A stretch of DNA of 64,000 nucleotides from Anoplopoma fimbria (GCF_027596085.1 NC_072467.1:10587476-10651475), one strand, 5' to 3'. Positions 32,301 to 50,089 are shown, numbered from the stretch's first letter. Translations and numbers: made by a program. The notes: generated from the letters alone by a model not told the origin.

Positions 32301-33347
32301 TTTCTAAGATTTAGAGATACTGTATTCCAAAGTGAAGAGAAGACAGAGGAGGAGGTATGAAGACATCAAGAAAAATGTGTCAATATTTTTATTGAGTTAT
32401 TGTTGTCTTTTTGCGCTGCTAAAAGCTATGAATTTGTGTCATTTATACAAAAAAATAACATTACCTAGTTGTGATGTGTCACTTGAGTGTGCTGCTATTT
32501 TATAAACATGTGTATTATAATATAATTATTTTACTGCTTAAGAGATACATTCAGAAAAAAAAGAAGTAGATGGTGATAGAAGAACATGAAATTACTATTC
32601 GACTGGAAATGTTCTTTGTACAGTTTGACAGTTTGCTTAGATAGCATGACTCCTTTCCCCCTTCTTTTATCTATTTTGCTCTCCTTCAGTCACATTCTGC
32701 ATCAGTGGTATTTTCCTATACCTCAGGATTACTGGACAAAAAAAAAACATGTACAAATCATTCACCGATACCTCTGCAGTTAGGTAGCCTGGAACCAAGG
32801 AGAAAAAGTACAGTGGGGGTGGGGAGGGGGCGAGCAACGACATATTAGCATTTTTGTGGAGGATTCCCACTGTTTTAGTGGGAAAACTACTTACTCAGTG
32901 AGATGGGAAACAGGAAATATGCAATGTTTCCACTTGGACTTAACCTATTGGAGGGCGGGCGCAGCAACATTTCTTAGGGGTGTTTATATCGTAGATGGTT
33001 CAAGCATGTTCATTTCTGTTCATCTTGGTGCTACATCTGACTTGTTGTGTGCGAGATAGGGAAAACAGCATAACTATGATGGCCAAAGTACAGTTCTTGC
33101 TTTATACAACCACAATCACTCTGAATGTCAGTAAATATGGATTCTGTATGTAAGAAAGATACGTTCTGGTCTGAAATATATGTGTGCGCACCATTGTAAC
33201 TGCCACATAGTAATGGGTTGAGCTATGTCTGACCATAAATACTCTGATATCTGGAAGTTTCAATGGTGCAGATTTCCCTTTGAGTTGCCCCGCCCCCACT
33301 ATAACTCATATCATGTACCTCAAATGTCTGTTGCACAACCTCTGTTC

Positions 33348-33353
33348 AATAAA
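33348..33353 (+). terminator. ccnd2: Candidate ccnd2 polyadenylation signal
   Basis: Canonical AATAAA about 4.0 kb downstream of the stop codon. An alternative is an AATAAA near 33826. Confidence 0.35.
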
Positions 33354-33359
33354 CTTCTG

Positions 33360-35125
33360 CTTTAAAGGGTGTCACACCACATCAGCTCACTATTTCCCAC
33401 GCCTGTGCTCCTTTTAAGCGGTGTGTCTAATTGTTTCATGATCAATAGACTAGTTTATGTGTGAGTCAGCAATGATACGGTAGAGCAAAGTTCAGCTGCA
33501 CTTAATCATTTGAAAGCTACACAATGGAGTGATTGACAAACGTGGGACAATATGAGTTCCCCTGGCCAGATTATAAGGAAGACCAATTATAAACATTCCC
33601 TGCAAATGTGTACACACAAGAAAAATGGGATTGATATTTCAGCTCAGTCCAATAAATCTGCCTGGCAGCAAAAGTTAAGGAAAAGTACTGGTAAGAGAAA
33701 GGGTTCTTGACCTCTGATCACAGCGGTCTAACGTCCCTCAAGTGAACTTAGGAATGGAAATGTGAAGGGAACTTATGGACAATGATATTAATAGAAAACT
33801 ACATTCTGCATAATCAGTCCAAAAAATAAAGCTGGCTGTTGGCCTCCTGCTGCACCCCTTGTTCATTGGGGCACATCATAGATGAATGCATGGTTTTGGT
33901 AGTATGGTGACACATGCATTACTGTATGTAGCAGTGAGATTGAAGGATGGTTAGAATTTAGATCCCCAAGTAGGCTTGACCAGATAAAAAAGCGTGTGGC
34001 GAAATGTCACAAATAAAACCAGGGACCAGGGCTAGTGTTATATGTATGCCATCTAGTGGTGACATTTTTTAATGTATTCATTTATTTATTTTTATCGTGA
34101 GCAACAGACTTACTGGAAAAGAAAAAAAGCATGTGTTTAATAACTTGAAATTGATGTAGGCTAAAGAAATATACTTCTGACAGACATCAAGACTAAATTT
34201 GTTGATTTTTCTTAGATTTGAGTTGGGCTTCTGTAAACTGGTGCAGTGAGAGTGATATGCTATATCTGTTAATTGATCACAGGTTTGTATGCTTGGATTT
34301 AGTTCAAATTTGCGCTAATAGTGCCTTGATGTCTGCCTTACACCTCAAAGCAATATGAATGTCAAAATGTGTATTTTTTGTAAAACTAGAGCCTATGGTT
34401 TTCAAATACAAAATTGTCATAGGCAACATTTCACAGAGATATCTTTTTAAGAGAAAGTTACTTTTACTGAAGGTTATATATGATGGTGTGTTGGCACAAT
34501 TCAGGCCATCATTATAGTTAAGAAACTTTTGGAGTTATGTCAAAAAGTAAAATTTTAATATGTATCTCATATAACAAAGTTTAGACACTCCACTATAATA
34601 TTCATTCCAACTTCCATATCTTTATTTATATCTTTATACAGGCAAGACTGACTCCAAACTAAGACACTTCATGTTGGTTTTAAAGCCCTTTGAGGTCCAA
34701 GCCATTTTTCAGCAAGTAAATCATGTTAACACATCTCTTTATCATGTTAATTACATCTCTTTGTTCAGGACAAACTTGGCCCTCACAATATGTACCCTAC
34801 AGTGGTCCCATATAAATGTATGGATCAAAATAAATACAAAAGAAAAACAAAGATGGAAATTGAATCTCAGATATGTATTAAAATCACACATAACACACTA
34901 GTTAACAAGAGTTTTGGCTTTTGTATTGTGTTCTTCTAGGCCTGGATCAGGATAAAATAAACCTTTTAGCCAACACAGATCAAAATGTATTCACATTACA
35001 GAAGCCAAATAAAAGATGTTAAACAGAATAACAATCACAATACTATCCAAGTGTGCAGCATTGTTTATTACATTCATGATGTTTATTACATTCATGTTGT
35101 ATTAATATGTATTCATTTTCTGTTT
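33360..35125. other. Intergenic DNA between ccnd2 and the satellite block
   Basis: AT-rich unique sequence without recognisable coding exons. It contains a CTCF-like motif on the minus strand at 34048-34059 and several AATAAA signals that could serve ccnd2. Confidence 0.6.
34048..34059 (-). promoter_or_regulatory. CTCF-like core motif
   Basis: GCCATCTAGTGG on the plus strand, identical over 12 bases to the motif at 13518. Minus-strand reading CCACTAGATGGC fits the CTCF core. Binding is not shown. Confidence 0.35.
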
Positions 35126-35129
35126 TTTA

Positions 35130-38100
35130 GGATGAGGTGGATGTCATCGTATAGTATGTCAAAAGTCATAAATAAGTCATAGTTTAGCATGTAAAAAAGT
35201 TACAAAAAGGTCAAAGTATAGTATTTAGAAAAAATCATAGTATAGTATGTCCAAAAAAGTCATAAAAGGTCATACAATAGCATGTCAAAAATGTCATAAA
35301 AGGTAATGTATATTCTGTAAAAAAAAAAAGTCAATAAAAGTAATAGTATCATTTATCGCAAAAAAGTCATAAAATAGTCAAAGTATGGTATGTCAAAAAA
35401 GTCATTAAAATATCATATAACAATGTGTTTAAAAAAGTCTTAGTATAGCCCATTGAAAAAAACTCAAACATAAGTAATAGTATAGCATTTCGAAAAAAGT
35501 CATAAAGAATTCATAGTATATTATTTCTCAAAAGGTAATAAAAAAAGTCATATATCATATATAACAAAATATATAACATAGTGATAGAAGATAATGTTGA
35601 AAAAAGTCATAAAAAGTCCAAGTATTGTATGTCAAAGAAAGTCATAAAAAAGTCATACAATAATAGCATGTCGAAAAAAATAAACGCAAAATTAATAATA
35701 TAGTATTTCAAAGAAAGTCATAAAAAAGATATAGTATAGCATGTCAAGAAAAGTCATAGTATGGTATGGCAAAATGAAATCACAAATAAGTCAAAGTATG
35801 TGTAAAAAATGAATTAAAGAAGTTATGGTATAGCTTGTCAAAAAAACATAGTATAGCATGACTACAGATCAGAGAATGCAAAAAAATAAAATAAACAGTC
35901 ACAGTATAGAGACTAGAAAAATGTCATAGTATAGTACAACAAAAATAAGTCATAGTATAGTGTGTCTAATAAAATCATATCACAGGATGTCTAATAAGGT
36001 TATTGAAATATCATAGTGTAATATGTTGAAAAATTCACAGTATAGTGCATCTAAAAAGTTCATAAAAAAGTCATGATATAGAATGTCGTAAAAAGTCATA
36101 AAATGGTCAAAGTTTATTATGTAAAAAAGTGTGTTGTATAGTATGTAAAAAACAGTCCTAGAAAAAGTCAGATTATATCATGTCAAAAAAAGTAAAAGTA
36201 AAGTATTTTTGAAAAAAGTCATGAAACTCACAGTATAGTATGTAAAAAAACAACTAAGAAAGTCATATTATAGCATGTCGAAAAATATCATAGTAAAGAA
36301 TGTCGGCCAAAGCCATAGAAAAATGAAAGAAAAAAGTAATTAAAAAGTAATAATACAACATGTCGAAAAAAGTAATGTAAAAAGTCATAGGGTGTATGTT
36401 GAAAAAATGTATAAAAAAACATCAAAGTATAGTACAGCGAAAAATGTCATTGTAGAGCAACAATGTCATATAAAATTCATAGTATAACAATTTGAAAATA
36501 GTCATAGTAAAGTATGTCGAAAAAGTCATGAAAAAAGCCATAGTGTAGTACGTCGAAAATGTGTTAAAAATCATACGATTATAAGGCATGAAGAGTAATT
36601 TACTGCATTTACAAAGTCATAAAAAAGTGAAAGAATAGTATGTCGAAAAAGTCATTAAAAACAAGTCATAGTGTAACATTTTGAAATTAGTTGTAATATG
36701 AAGCATGTTAGTATTTTGAAAAAAGGTTAAAAAATAAGTAAAACCATAGTATGTCATAAAAAAGTCATTATGTACTAAATAAGTCAAAAAAAGTCATAGT
36801 TTATTTCGTTGAAATAAGTCAGGAAAAATTCATAGTATAGTATGTGGAAATAAATCATGGTATAGTATGTGGAAAAAAGTCATAAGAAAGTAATTGTTTA
36901 GTATGTCGAAAAAAGACATAAAAAATCATAATATAGTAATGTAAAAAAAGTCATAACACAATCATAGTATAGTTACTTGGAAAAAGGTCATACAAAAGTC
37001 ACACTATATTCAAAAAAGGTATACAAAATGAAAAGTATTGTCTGTTCAAAAAAAGTTATACAAAAGTTATAGTATAGTATGTCACAATAAGTCAAAGTAT
37101 AGCAAAGTATTATTTGTTGAAAAAGTCATAACATTGTCATAGTATAGCATGATGAAAATAGTCATAGTATTACATGTTGAAAAAAATCATAGTAAAACAT
37201 GTCTAAAAAAGTCAGAAAAGTGTTCCGTGTTGAAAAAAGTAATAATATATTTTATAGTGTAGTTGGTCGAAAAAGTCATAGTATAGTATGTTGAAAGAAC
37301 GGTGTAAAAATGTCATTGTATAGCATGTCGAAAAAATCATAAAAAAGTCAGTGTACTATGTCAAAGAAATTGTGAAATAACTTATGTTTAGTGTGTCAAA
37401 AAGTCATACAAAAGTCATAATATAGTATGTAAAAACAAGTCATAAGACAATCATACCAGAGCATGTGTTAAACATCATGTCATAGTTTAGTATATCGAAA
37501 AAAAGTCATAGTATAGTGATTCGAAAAAAGTTCTACAAAAGCCATGGTATAGTAAGTTGATAAAAATCTTAAAAAGGTTACTGTTTAGTATGTCAGAAAC
37601 AGTCATAAAAAAGAACGTTAAAAGTAGTCATAACACAATCATAGTATAGCCTGTTCAGAAAAACAATAGTTTAGTAAGTCGAAAAATCTCATCCAAAAGT
37701 CATGGTATAGTAGGTTTAAAGAAAGTCCTATAAAACTCATAGTATAGTATGTCGGAAAAGGTCAGAAAATAGTATGTCAGAAAAAATCATAAAAAATTAC
37801 AATTATAGTATGAAGAAAAAAGTCATAGTATAGTATTTAAAAAAAAGTTATACAAAAATAAAAGTATAGTATGTTGAAAAAAGTCATAGTGCGTCAAAAA
37901 AGGGATAGTAAAGTATGTTGAAAAAGTCTTAAAGTCGAGAGTATTAGAGTATTTGGAAATCAGTCATTAAATAGTCAAAGAATAGTTAGTTCAAAAAACT
38001 CACCGGATAGTGTGTCTAACAAAGTCACAGTATAGCATTTTTTTTAAAGTTCTAAAATGTCATAGTATAGAATGTCGAATTTAGTAAGTTATAAAAAATC

Positions 38101-38230
38101 ATCCAAAAGTCATTGTATAGCATATAGAAATCTTAAAAATGTTGAAAAAGTCATAAATAAGTCATAGTATTGCATGTAAAAAAAAGTCATAGTATTCTCT
38201 GTGAAAAAAAAATACACAGTATTATATGTC
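35130..38230. repeat. Diverged AT-rich tandem repeat (minisatellite), about 3.1 kb
   Basis: The block is built from one head-to-tail theme: a core like CATAGTATAGTATGTC, then GAAAAA(A), then one or more AGTCATAAAAA modules. Spacing between cores is roughly 25-40 bases, depending on how many of the short modules intervene. Copies are all in the same orientation and are highly diverged by substitutions and indels, so no exact long unit recurs. Recurrent A-tracts are spaced about 11-12 bases apart in many copies. The block ends at an L1-like remnant on the right. It has no coding potential. Confidence 0.85.
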
Positions 38231-38234
38231 ATGT

Positions 38235-39110
38235 TATTAAGAGTATATATTGGTGATGGTTTAAAATAGGTGCGTCGTAAAAAATTGAGATGGTTCTGCT
38301 GGTGATTGGGGATTTTGGAAGTTTCAAATATAGTTTTCGAGATTTGATCCCAGTCCAGAAGAACATTCTCCATCACGTGTTCGAGGTCTTTGGTCCAGAC
38401 CCATTCATACACAGAGGTTTGTAAGAAGATACAGAAAAGAATGAGTGCCGTTTTGATAATCCTTTTGTTTGGCTTTTTGTATTCCAGATATAATGTAGAT
38501 GATGTGATCCCAAAGGTTCATGGTACCCCATATACTTTTAGTAATGATATTAGCTGTAGGTATAGAAACAATTATGACCCAGGTAAGTTGTAGTTAATAC
38601 GTACAGTATATCATTAAATGACCTCAGACCCTTAAATGACCCTTAAAGATACCTGCTAGTTTATGTACCTTTTTGCTTGGCCATGTTGTAGGTGAAAAAT
38701 GGGACCCCACCGGTAAGTAATAAACAATTATAAAATATTGGGGTGTCAAGATGCCATTTGAGATTTGTTTTGGTCTCCTTTTCGGCAATGGGGATAATAC
38801 AAATGATATGATTGGGGCAGGGAGTTTAGATTCTTTAAGCAAAATATTAGAATAAACCAGGTCCTCTAACCTGTGAGGTGAGGCAAGATTTTTTTCAATT
38901 GGTTTCAAAGATACTGATGCATCTGGATTCAACCAGATTGAGAGTGGGCTCAAAAAAAAGACCAAAAATAATATTTAATGTTTTGCACTGAATCAATTGG
39001 ATGTCTGTCGTTTTGTAGCTTCTTTTGTAGGATTTTGTATGAATGATTTGCTTGGAGAGAAAATCAGGATGGATAGAATATCTTGAAGAACTTTTGAAAT
39101 ACAATTGTGA
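38235..39110 (-). pseudogene. Degenerate L1-like LINE ORF2 fragment
   Basis: Minus-strand frames carry pieces in the order expected for the C-terminal part of a fish L1-type ORF2. First come segments around 38950-38640, including SNILLKESK, APIISFVLSPL and a decayed region before TWPSKKVHKLAGIF. Then at 38410-38235 comes WTKDLEHVMENVLLDWDQIS followed by NHQQNHLNFLRRTYF. Frameshifts and stops separate the pieces, and the 5' part and 3' end are missing. Family assignment rests on remembered motif patterns of fish L1 elements. It is a dead 5'- and 3'-truncated copy, broken at the satellite boundary. Confidence 0.65.
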
Positions 39111-39114
39111 AACA

Positions 39115-39951
39115 AACGTCCTATAACTCCAAAGTTTTTAGGATGTAAATTCTCCAAAATAAGAGGATACAAAAACTTGCAGCAGATATGCTAAATCGCC
39201 TCAAGTGTTACATTTAGCAACAATAAAAGATAAGTAGTTATTTTATTTTATTTTGTCGCATCTGCCTTTACATGCAACACAACTGACAGTTAACGTGAAC
39301 ATCCGACAACAATAATACACTTTTATAGTTTTGTTATATTTATAGTAGGAATTGTGTGTAATACAGACTAATTCAAACTAGATCATTTTCTCCATTACGG
39401 TAGGTAGCATCTAAAAGTTGGCATTGCAGTCAACCAAATAATGCAAAAAAGAATATGAAGCGACACTGGAGAGTCTGTTCCATAGTTCCCACAGACTGAG
39501 TACCCAAAGACCCACCTGCAACTGTCTATAAAATGAAACAAAATGAATAAAGTCATCAGAATTTTGAGTTGCATTCATTTAAAGTTGAACTACTTTACAC
39601 ACATTCAAACCAATGTTGGTGTAGGAATGAAAAAGGGGATATTGCACTGCTAAAACTTTTCATTTTAATTCAATGTATTTTGTTATTTATCGATTAATAA
39701 TTGTATTAAAATTAATTATAAAAGTGTGTTTCTAGAAAAACACTAAATTCCCTGTTTTTTGTGACAACGGGCTCTTTTTTTGTTTTGTTTTATGCTATAT
39801 GTTTATGTTATGTATTACGCCCTCGCGGGGGGTTCTGGTGTTAGATTACCTCTCCACGCGCGAGACAAGTACTCTATGGTAGTCGTGTTCAAGGCAGGTT
39901 TTTATAACTACCACACAGTCAATGTGATATTATACAACTATAGTCTGAAGC
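39115..39951 (+). promoter_or_regulatory. tigar: tigar upstream region and probable promoter
   Basis: AT-rich sequence with a small CpG-containing patch around 39820-39880 (CTCGCGGGGGG and CACGCGCGAG) just ahead of the first coding exon. This patch is the best promoter candidate. The transcription start is unknown. Confidence 0.4.
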
Positions 39952-45171
<5,220 letters not shown>

Positions 45172-46000
45172 GAGCTTAAATGAAAAGAGGGTTTTGAGAA
45201 AAGTAAGAGACAACTGAGTGACGGTGGAGGAGGAAAGTGACACGTTTAGTGTGGAAAAGCTCCAGAGACTCAACACTGAGAGTTAAGAATTGATCTAGTT
45301 GTTTGAAACAAGCTTGTTTTTTAAATGTAATTAAGAAAAAAAAATCTAAGGTCAAGTATTCAAGTGCTATTGATTGTATATTTTACCGGAAGCAGTATCC
45401 TAAAACCACATTATATTATACTTGAATTAATTGAATTCAGAAATGTAGTTTAAAGTCACCAATATTTGAAACAGTGGTCCACAACAAAATGTGATTTTCA
45501 GGGTATAAAATGCTGAATCATCGAGCTGAGCACCTTTTGTTGCAGGGCAGTGTCATCATTTGTCTGGCTGTTCATTACTGTAAATGTGGGCAGGTTGCTG
45601 CGCTAATGAGTCCATGTTTCTATATTAAGCCTCCGGAAGTTCATAGATCCTACGTAAGAACACAAAATAAACCGCAACAGTGTTGACTTTTGGCAAATCA
45701 GTGACTTTTTCATTGTTGGGAATTAACACTTGGATCGACAAGGGCAGATGAATAGAGAAACAGTGCATTCATGCTGTGTGTTGTACTGTAGCATGTGGTT
45801 TCTCTACTTTTCACGTTGTCTCTGTGATCCTGTAATTAAAAAAACACTAGGAATGCTGTCAGACTTGCGCATGTTAGTATATTTATTAAGTAAGAAAATG
45901 TAGCTGTTACTTGTTTCTGTATCATAGTACGGTATCTGTGGAAACTTGCAAAAAGCGATTAAAGATCTTTTCCAAATAAAACTTCCTAAAAAAACACATA
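45172..46000 (+). other. tigar: tigar 3' UTR (extent inferred)
   Basis: Non-coding sequence after the tigar stop. The first convincing polyadenylation signal is AATAAA at 45975-45980; another candidate, AATAAA, lies near 45665. Confidence 0.5.
45975..45980 (+). terminator. tigar: Candidate tigar polyadenylation signal
   Basis: AATAAA about 0.8 kb past the stop codon, followed by AT-rich sequence. Confidence 0.45.
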
Positions 46001-47334
46001 CAGTCTACACTGGTTATCATTTGTTCATCATTGCACAATATAAATCTTTGATTTCCAATTTTGATTTATAAACATATCCTAACCTAGGACATTTCCATAA
46101 GTAAGTATGTGCTTTCATTTGTTCTACATTTGTTCGATATGCATTACTTCTTTTGAACATGATTTGTCCAGGTCTAATATTTGACAGTTACATAACCAAT
46201 TGGCTGTGTGCATAACAACCATGTGATTTTTGTTGCCTTTCCTTGGGAAACAATTGGTTAGTGCGCAAAAGAATGTGCAGCAATGCTAACTTGTTCTAGT
46301 AGGTTTCATGCAGGTGTCATAATGTTTGGGGCCAGGAACATTTTGAATGTTCGAGTAAATCCTTAGTGACTGGTCACTGGACAAGTGGAGAGTTATTAAC
46401 ACATTCAGACCCACATTCATTCAAAGTTCCTGTTTTTCTTCAATATGCAAGGTTTTGCTAGAAAGTAAGTAACTTTTTATTAGTGATCTGTTGATCCTGG
46501 AAGCAACAACTTTGTATAGACAAATAAGAAAGACAATCCACAGAGTAGTTACCATTTATTTTTTCACATAAGAAATAACACAACATGAAATGTATAAATA
46601 ATAAAACAGTATAAGCTAAGAAGGAAGTCATTTAACACATTTCAATAAATAAATACATTTTCTTCGCTGTGACTATTGGTGTCCGGCACCTGACTTAATT
46701 TGATTCTGTTCATTTCTTATATGTTCAGAAATAGCAGATGATTCTTATTTTTCAGTATGCGCTGGTCTATTTTTGACTAGTTTGTACACTCCTTGTATGA
46801 AGCTTTACTTTATAAACAAATGTATGTATAAATATTCATAATTACTTACAGATTACACATTTTCACATATGCAAAACAAACATTGCCACATCTGACCCGA
46901 GGTTTAAATTTTAACTGACGGCAGAGGTCAGCAGGACACTGGACCAAACTTGCTGCATGTTGCCAAACTTATCCATCATCTGCTATTCAAACAAAAGATC
47001 TGAACAAGCTGCTGTGATGTAATGTGGTACATTACCAAGCGTAAGAGTACCATAAAAACAAATTTTGAAAATTCAATGATTTTATTAAATGCTATCTCTT
47101 TTTTTCAGAAGTTGTAAAATATATAATGCTTTCCTGTTTACAAACCACCCTCCAGTGTCAGTTTGATTGTACCAGCCCTTTGCAAGTCATTCTGTGACTC
47201 CCACTGATTCTGCAGTCCAGGGGAAGCATCTACTCCCACTATGCATGCAGTCACAAATAAAGTGACTTTTCAGACAAACAAAAATAATTGCGGCCCCTTC
47301 TGACTTTTTACTTATTAAACTCAAGTTCAGTATC
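46001..47334 (-). other. tigar-fgf23 convergent interval and fgf23 3' UTR
   Basis: No coding sequence. Read on the minus strand, AATAAA lies at 47086-47081, about 250 bases past the fgf23 stop, and further candidates lie near 46555. The fgf23 3' UTR probably ends at one of these. The remainder is AT-rich spacer between the convergent 3' ends. Confidence 0.5.
47081..47086 (-). terminator. fgf23: Candidate fgf23 polyadenylation signal
   Basis: Minus-strand AATAAA about 250 bases downstream of the stop codon. Confidence 0.4.
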
Positions 47335-48531
47335 TTAGTCTTGTTCTGCTCGGTCTGCAATATTAGTCTTGACAGGACTAACAGGCCCGTTGGGCTGTAA
47401 GACCCGCAGGGGGTCATCACACGAGGTGATGGTCTCCTTGGACACGGCGCCGGCCTGGTCCCGATCGGGCTGCCGGTGATCTGCATCCTTGTGATCCATG
47501 GCAGAATGAGAGGGATGTGTCTGTGATCTTAATGGATCAGAGGGGTTCACCTCCTCACTCCTCCTCTGTCTCTTTACCAAGGGACCCAGGAACCTCTCCA
47601 CCAGGGCTGAGGAGGGTTCAGGTGGCTCCTGGTGGTGAGCAACTGGCAGCTCAGCTCCAATCAGTTTGAGCAGCCAGCCCCCACTTCCAGAGTATAACAC
47701 ATCATGGTGGTTCGCCACATCTAACCAAAGGCGCTGGAAGAGACAATCTTCTGTGTCCTTTTGCCTCTGGTGGGTAGAGAAAAAGCAGACAAGTACAAAA
47801 TGTTACTGTTTCCACTAAAGTCATTTTCTGGACTTAACTCAAATTAAGTGCATTTGAAAATACTCACAGAGTTGTACAGCTCTCCCTTTGAGTCCATACA
47901 GAGGAACCATTTTTTTCTCAGATCAAATATTAACACAAAGTTGCTTGTAGCTGTTCTTACTGGCAAAATAACTGTAAGAAAACAGGTTTAAACATGCCAT
48001 CCTTAGTTATAAATTACTTATATGACTTAAAAATTTGTATACACTGCATATTAAGAATATGTTGAGCATTTCTTGCTACCAGAAGTATTGTTTGTTGTTT
48101 AGATGACATGCAAAATATATGCGTTGGACATCATTACAACATATATTTGTACGTTTATCCAGTAAAAATGTATTTCCAAACTTGTATCATGTATGTTTGA
48201 TTGTTATTTAGGATATATATACATAAAGCAGGCGATTGCCCTCTGAGATATGATATAAAGTAAGCTAGATAAATAAATAGTTGCATTTAGTTTTTGTATG
48301 GATAAAGGGAGACTTACCCAGAAAGTTTCTGTTTATGCCTTTTTTCATTGATCCACTCAGTTCCAAGTAGAACCGACTTGTACCAGCTGATGTATCCACA
48401 TGTGCTCCTGTCTTGAAGCTGCTCTGCTGACGTTGTAAACGGTGCTCTGGGTCCCGGAGCCTCGGTGTACAATCCACCGGTACAGACACATGAACAGCAA
48501 TCAGGATGAGCGAGAAGAAAGCCGGTAGCAT
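47335..48531 (-). CDS. fgf23: Fibroblast growth factor 23, three coding exons
   Basis: Secreted endocrine FGF that acts through FGFR plus alpha-Klotho to control phosphate and vitamin D. On the minus strand the exons are 48531-48318, 47971-47868 and 47766-47335. They are GT-AG, in frame, and encode 249 aa (human has 251). The middle exon is the family-standard 104 bp. Residues 1-21 are a hydrophobic signal peptide. The beta-trefoil core contains FLCMD and DTEDCLF, keeping two cysteines that align with the core disulfide of human FGF23. RQRR at 172-175 aligns with the human RHTR proprotein-convertase site and is followed by SEEVNPSDPL. The tail has a second DPL motif (DDPLRVLQP, 223-231). The core is quite divergent, so identification rests on the furin-type site, tail motifs, exon pattern and the TIGAR-FGF23-FGF6 synteny. 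Confidence 0.94.
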
Positions 48532-48628
48532 GATCGATGGGGATGCCGTGCTCTCTTTACTCTTAGCAGGACAAATGTGCAGGTTGGTGTGTGAGCAGCT
48601 ACTGGAGGAGGAGAAAGTCCAACAGGTC

Positions 48629-48636
48629 TATTTAAA
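48629..48636 (-). promoter_or_regulatory. fgf23: TATA-like box upstream of fgf23
   Basis: On the minus strand TTTAAATA lies about 100 bases upstream of the fgf23 start codon. This is a plausible TATA element for a tightly regulated hormone gene. It was chosen by position and similarity only. Confidence 0.4.
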
Positions 48637-50089
48637 CAGAGGGTCGATTAACTGGCTAACTCATTTACCAAAATGACTTAAAGCCTACCTTTTCCATAGT
48701 TAGGAGTTGTCTATGTAGAATTCCTGCAGGCTCAAGCTGGTAAAATACTATTTTATCTGTGAAAGAGAACATTAATTTATCACTTTTAAGGGAAACATCT
48801 TTGTGGGAATATTCTGCCATAGGTGGAAGCATTTAATTTATTCTTTATTCAAATCTTCAAAAAATACAACATAAAGATTAAAGTTGGAACTCCAGAGGCT
48901 GACGAGAGAGGATGAAGATGTGAAAAGATGATGGAGACAGTGATTCAACTTTACTCTTGTCTCTAATCAGGAAAAATAAGGTAAGAATTACATGCTTTCC
49001 AAACTACTTATATACTCTTTATTGTTTGACTTGAAGTCTGTTTGAATCAGACTTTGAACGTTTTTAACAATATCTCTTCTGGTCAAAGTAACATTACAAG
49101 GAGAGTTGGGGTTATGGCACAGCAAATCTTGTATTATATGAACAACCCTGATAATGACCACAGGCCAAAATCAATAAATCATACCTTTTCAACTTAAGTA
49201 CAAATTACTGATGCATCTCTTGTTACCTTGCTTGTTAATTAAATGTACACTTCTTCCACCTCTCACTTCCTTACATCAGAGTGTATATTTCGTAGAGCTT
49301 TGTAGCACCATCATGGTGTTTTTTATATTTTTACCTCATTATAATTGTTTGGGGAAAATTCTTCCTCATGATTGCTTCTTTCAGTAAGTTTTAATTGAAT
49401 GTATTCTTAAGGTTTTTTTGCTCAAGAAAAGTTGACATTTTAAAATTGTATTTACAATCTGAACAGTAAGTCAGGTTTATTTAGAGGAACTGATCAGTGG
49501 CATGACTATACACTTTTGGCTGACTGGAAAAAATTTACACCAAAGAGAAAGGTTCATGGTAGTACTCAGGAGTGCAGTGTCAATATTTTGGTTATTGATT
49601 AGGAGAATAAACAGTAACGGCAACATAGAGTATCAATTTTTTTTTTCCATGTTTGTTATTTCAAAATCATGTCTTGAAACTTTCCTGGAAGGAACTACGT
49701 AACTGAGTTCTAATAATAGCTGAAATAGAGATGAACGTCTGAGTTATTTTTAGTTTGCTGTGTTGAGTTGCAAAAGCAGTTGTTCATTTTCAGAGAAACT
49801 TCCTCGAGAGAACAGCTTCATTCGTATTCTTCCTCGTAGACAATTTTGACATTTTTGTACATTAGCTGACCTGCTGAGCACTGACTAAAAGAATATACAT
49901 GATGTTAATTTAGCAAATAATTAAAATCAATGTATTGGAAGTGTACTAATTGAACACATAATTGTGTCCTGGAAACTTACAATGAAACTCCAGGAAATAA
50001 CACCATTAAATAAAGTGCACTAATTTCTTTTTCAGTTTCAGTTCATTTTCATACATTTGCTTTATCGTCCCTCAAAATGTAACCCTTCA

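Larger units (their letters stand above)
29331..33356 (+). other. ccnd2: ccnd2 3' UTR (extent inferred)
   Basis: Non-coding sequence follows the ccnd2 stop codon. CCND2 has a long 3' UTR in mammals, and here a well-placed AATAAA lies at 33348-33353, with another AATAAA near 33826. Contents include a poly-T run (about 29740-29760), a short TTA-repeat area near 29940-29985 and an A-rich segment just after the stop. The end point is an inference from these signals. Confidence 0.45.

Noticed and set aside
35130..38230. CRISPR array
   Set aside because: Repeats are diverged, directly abutting and without uniform unique spacers, and the genome is vertebrate. It is a tandem satellite.
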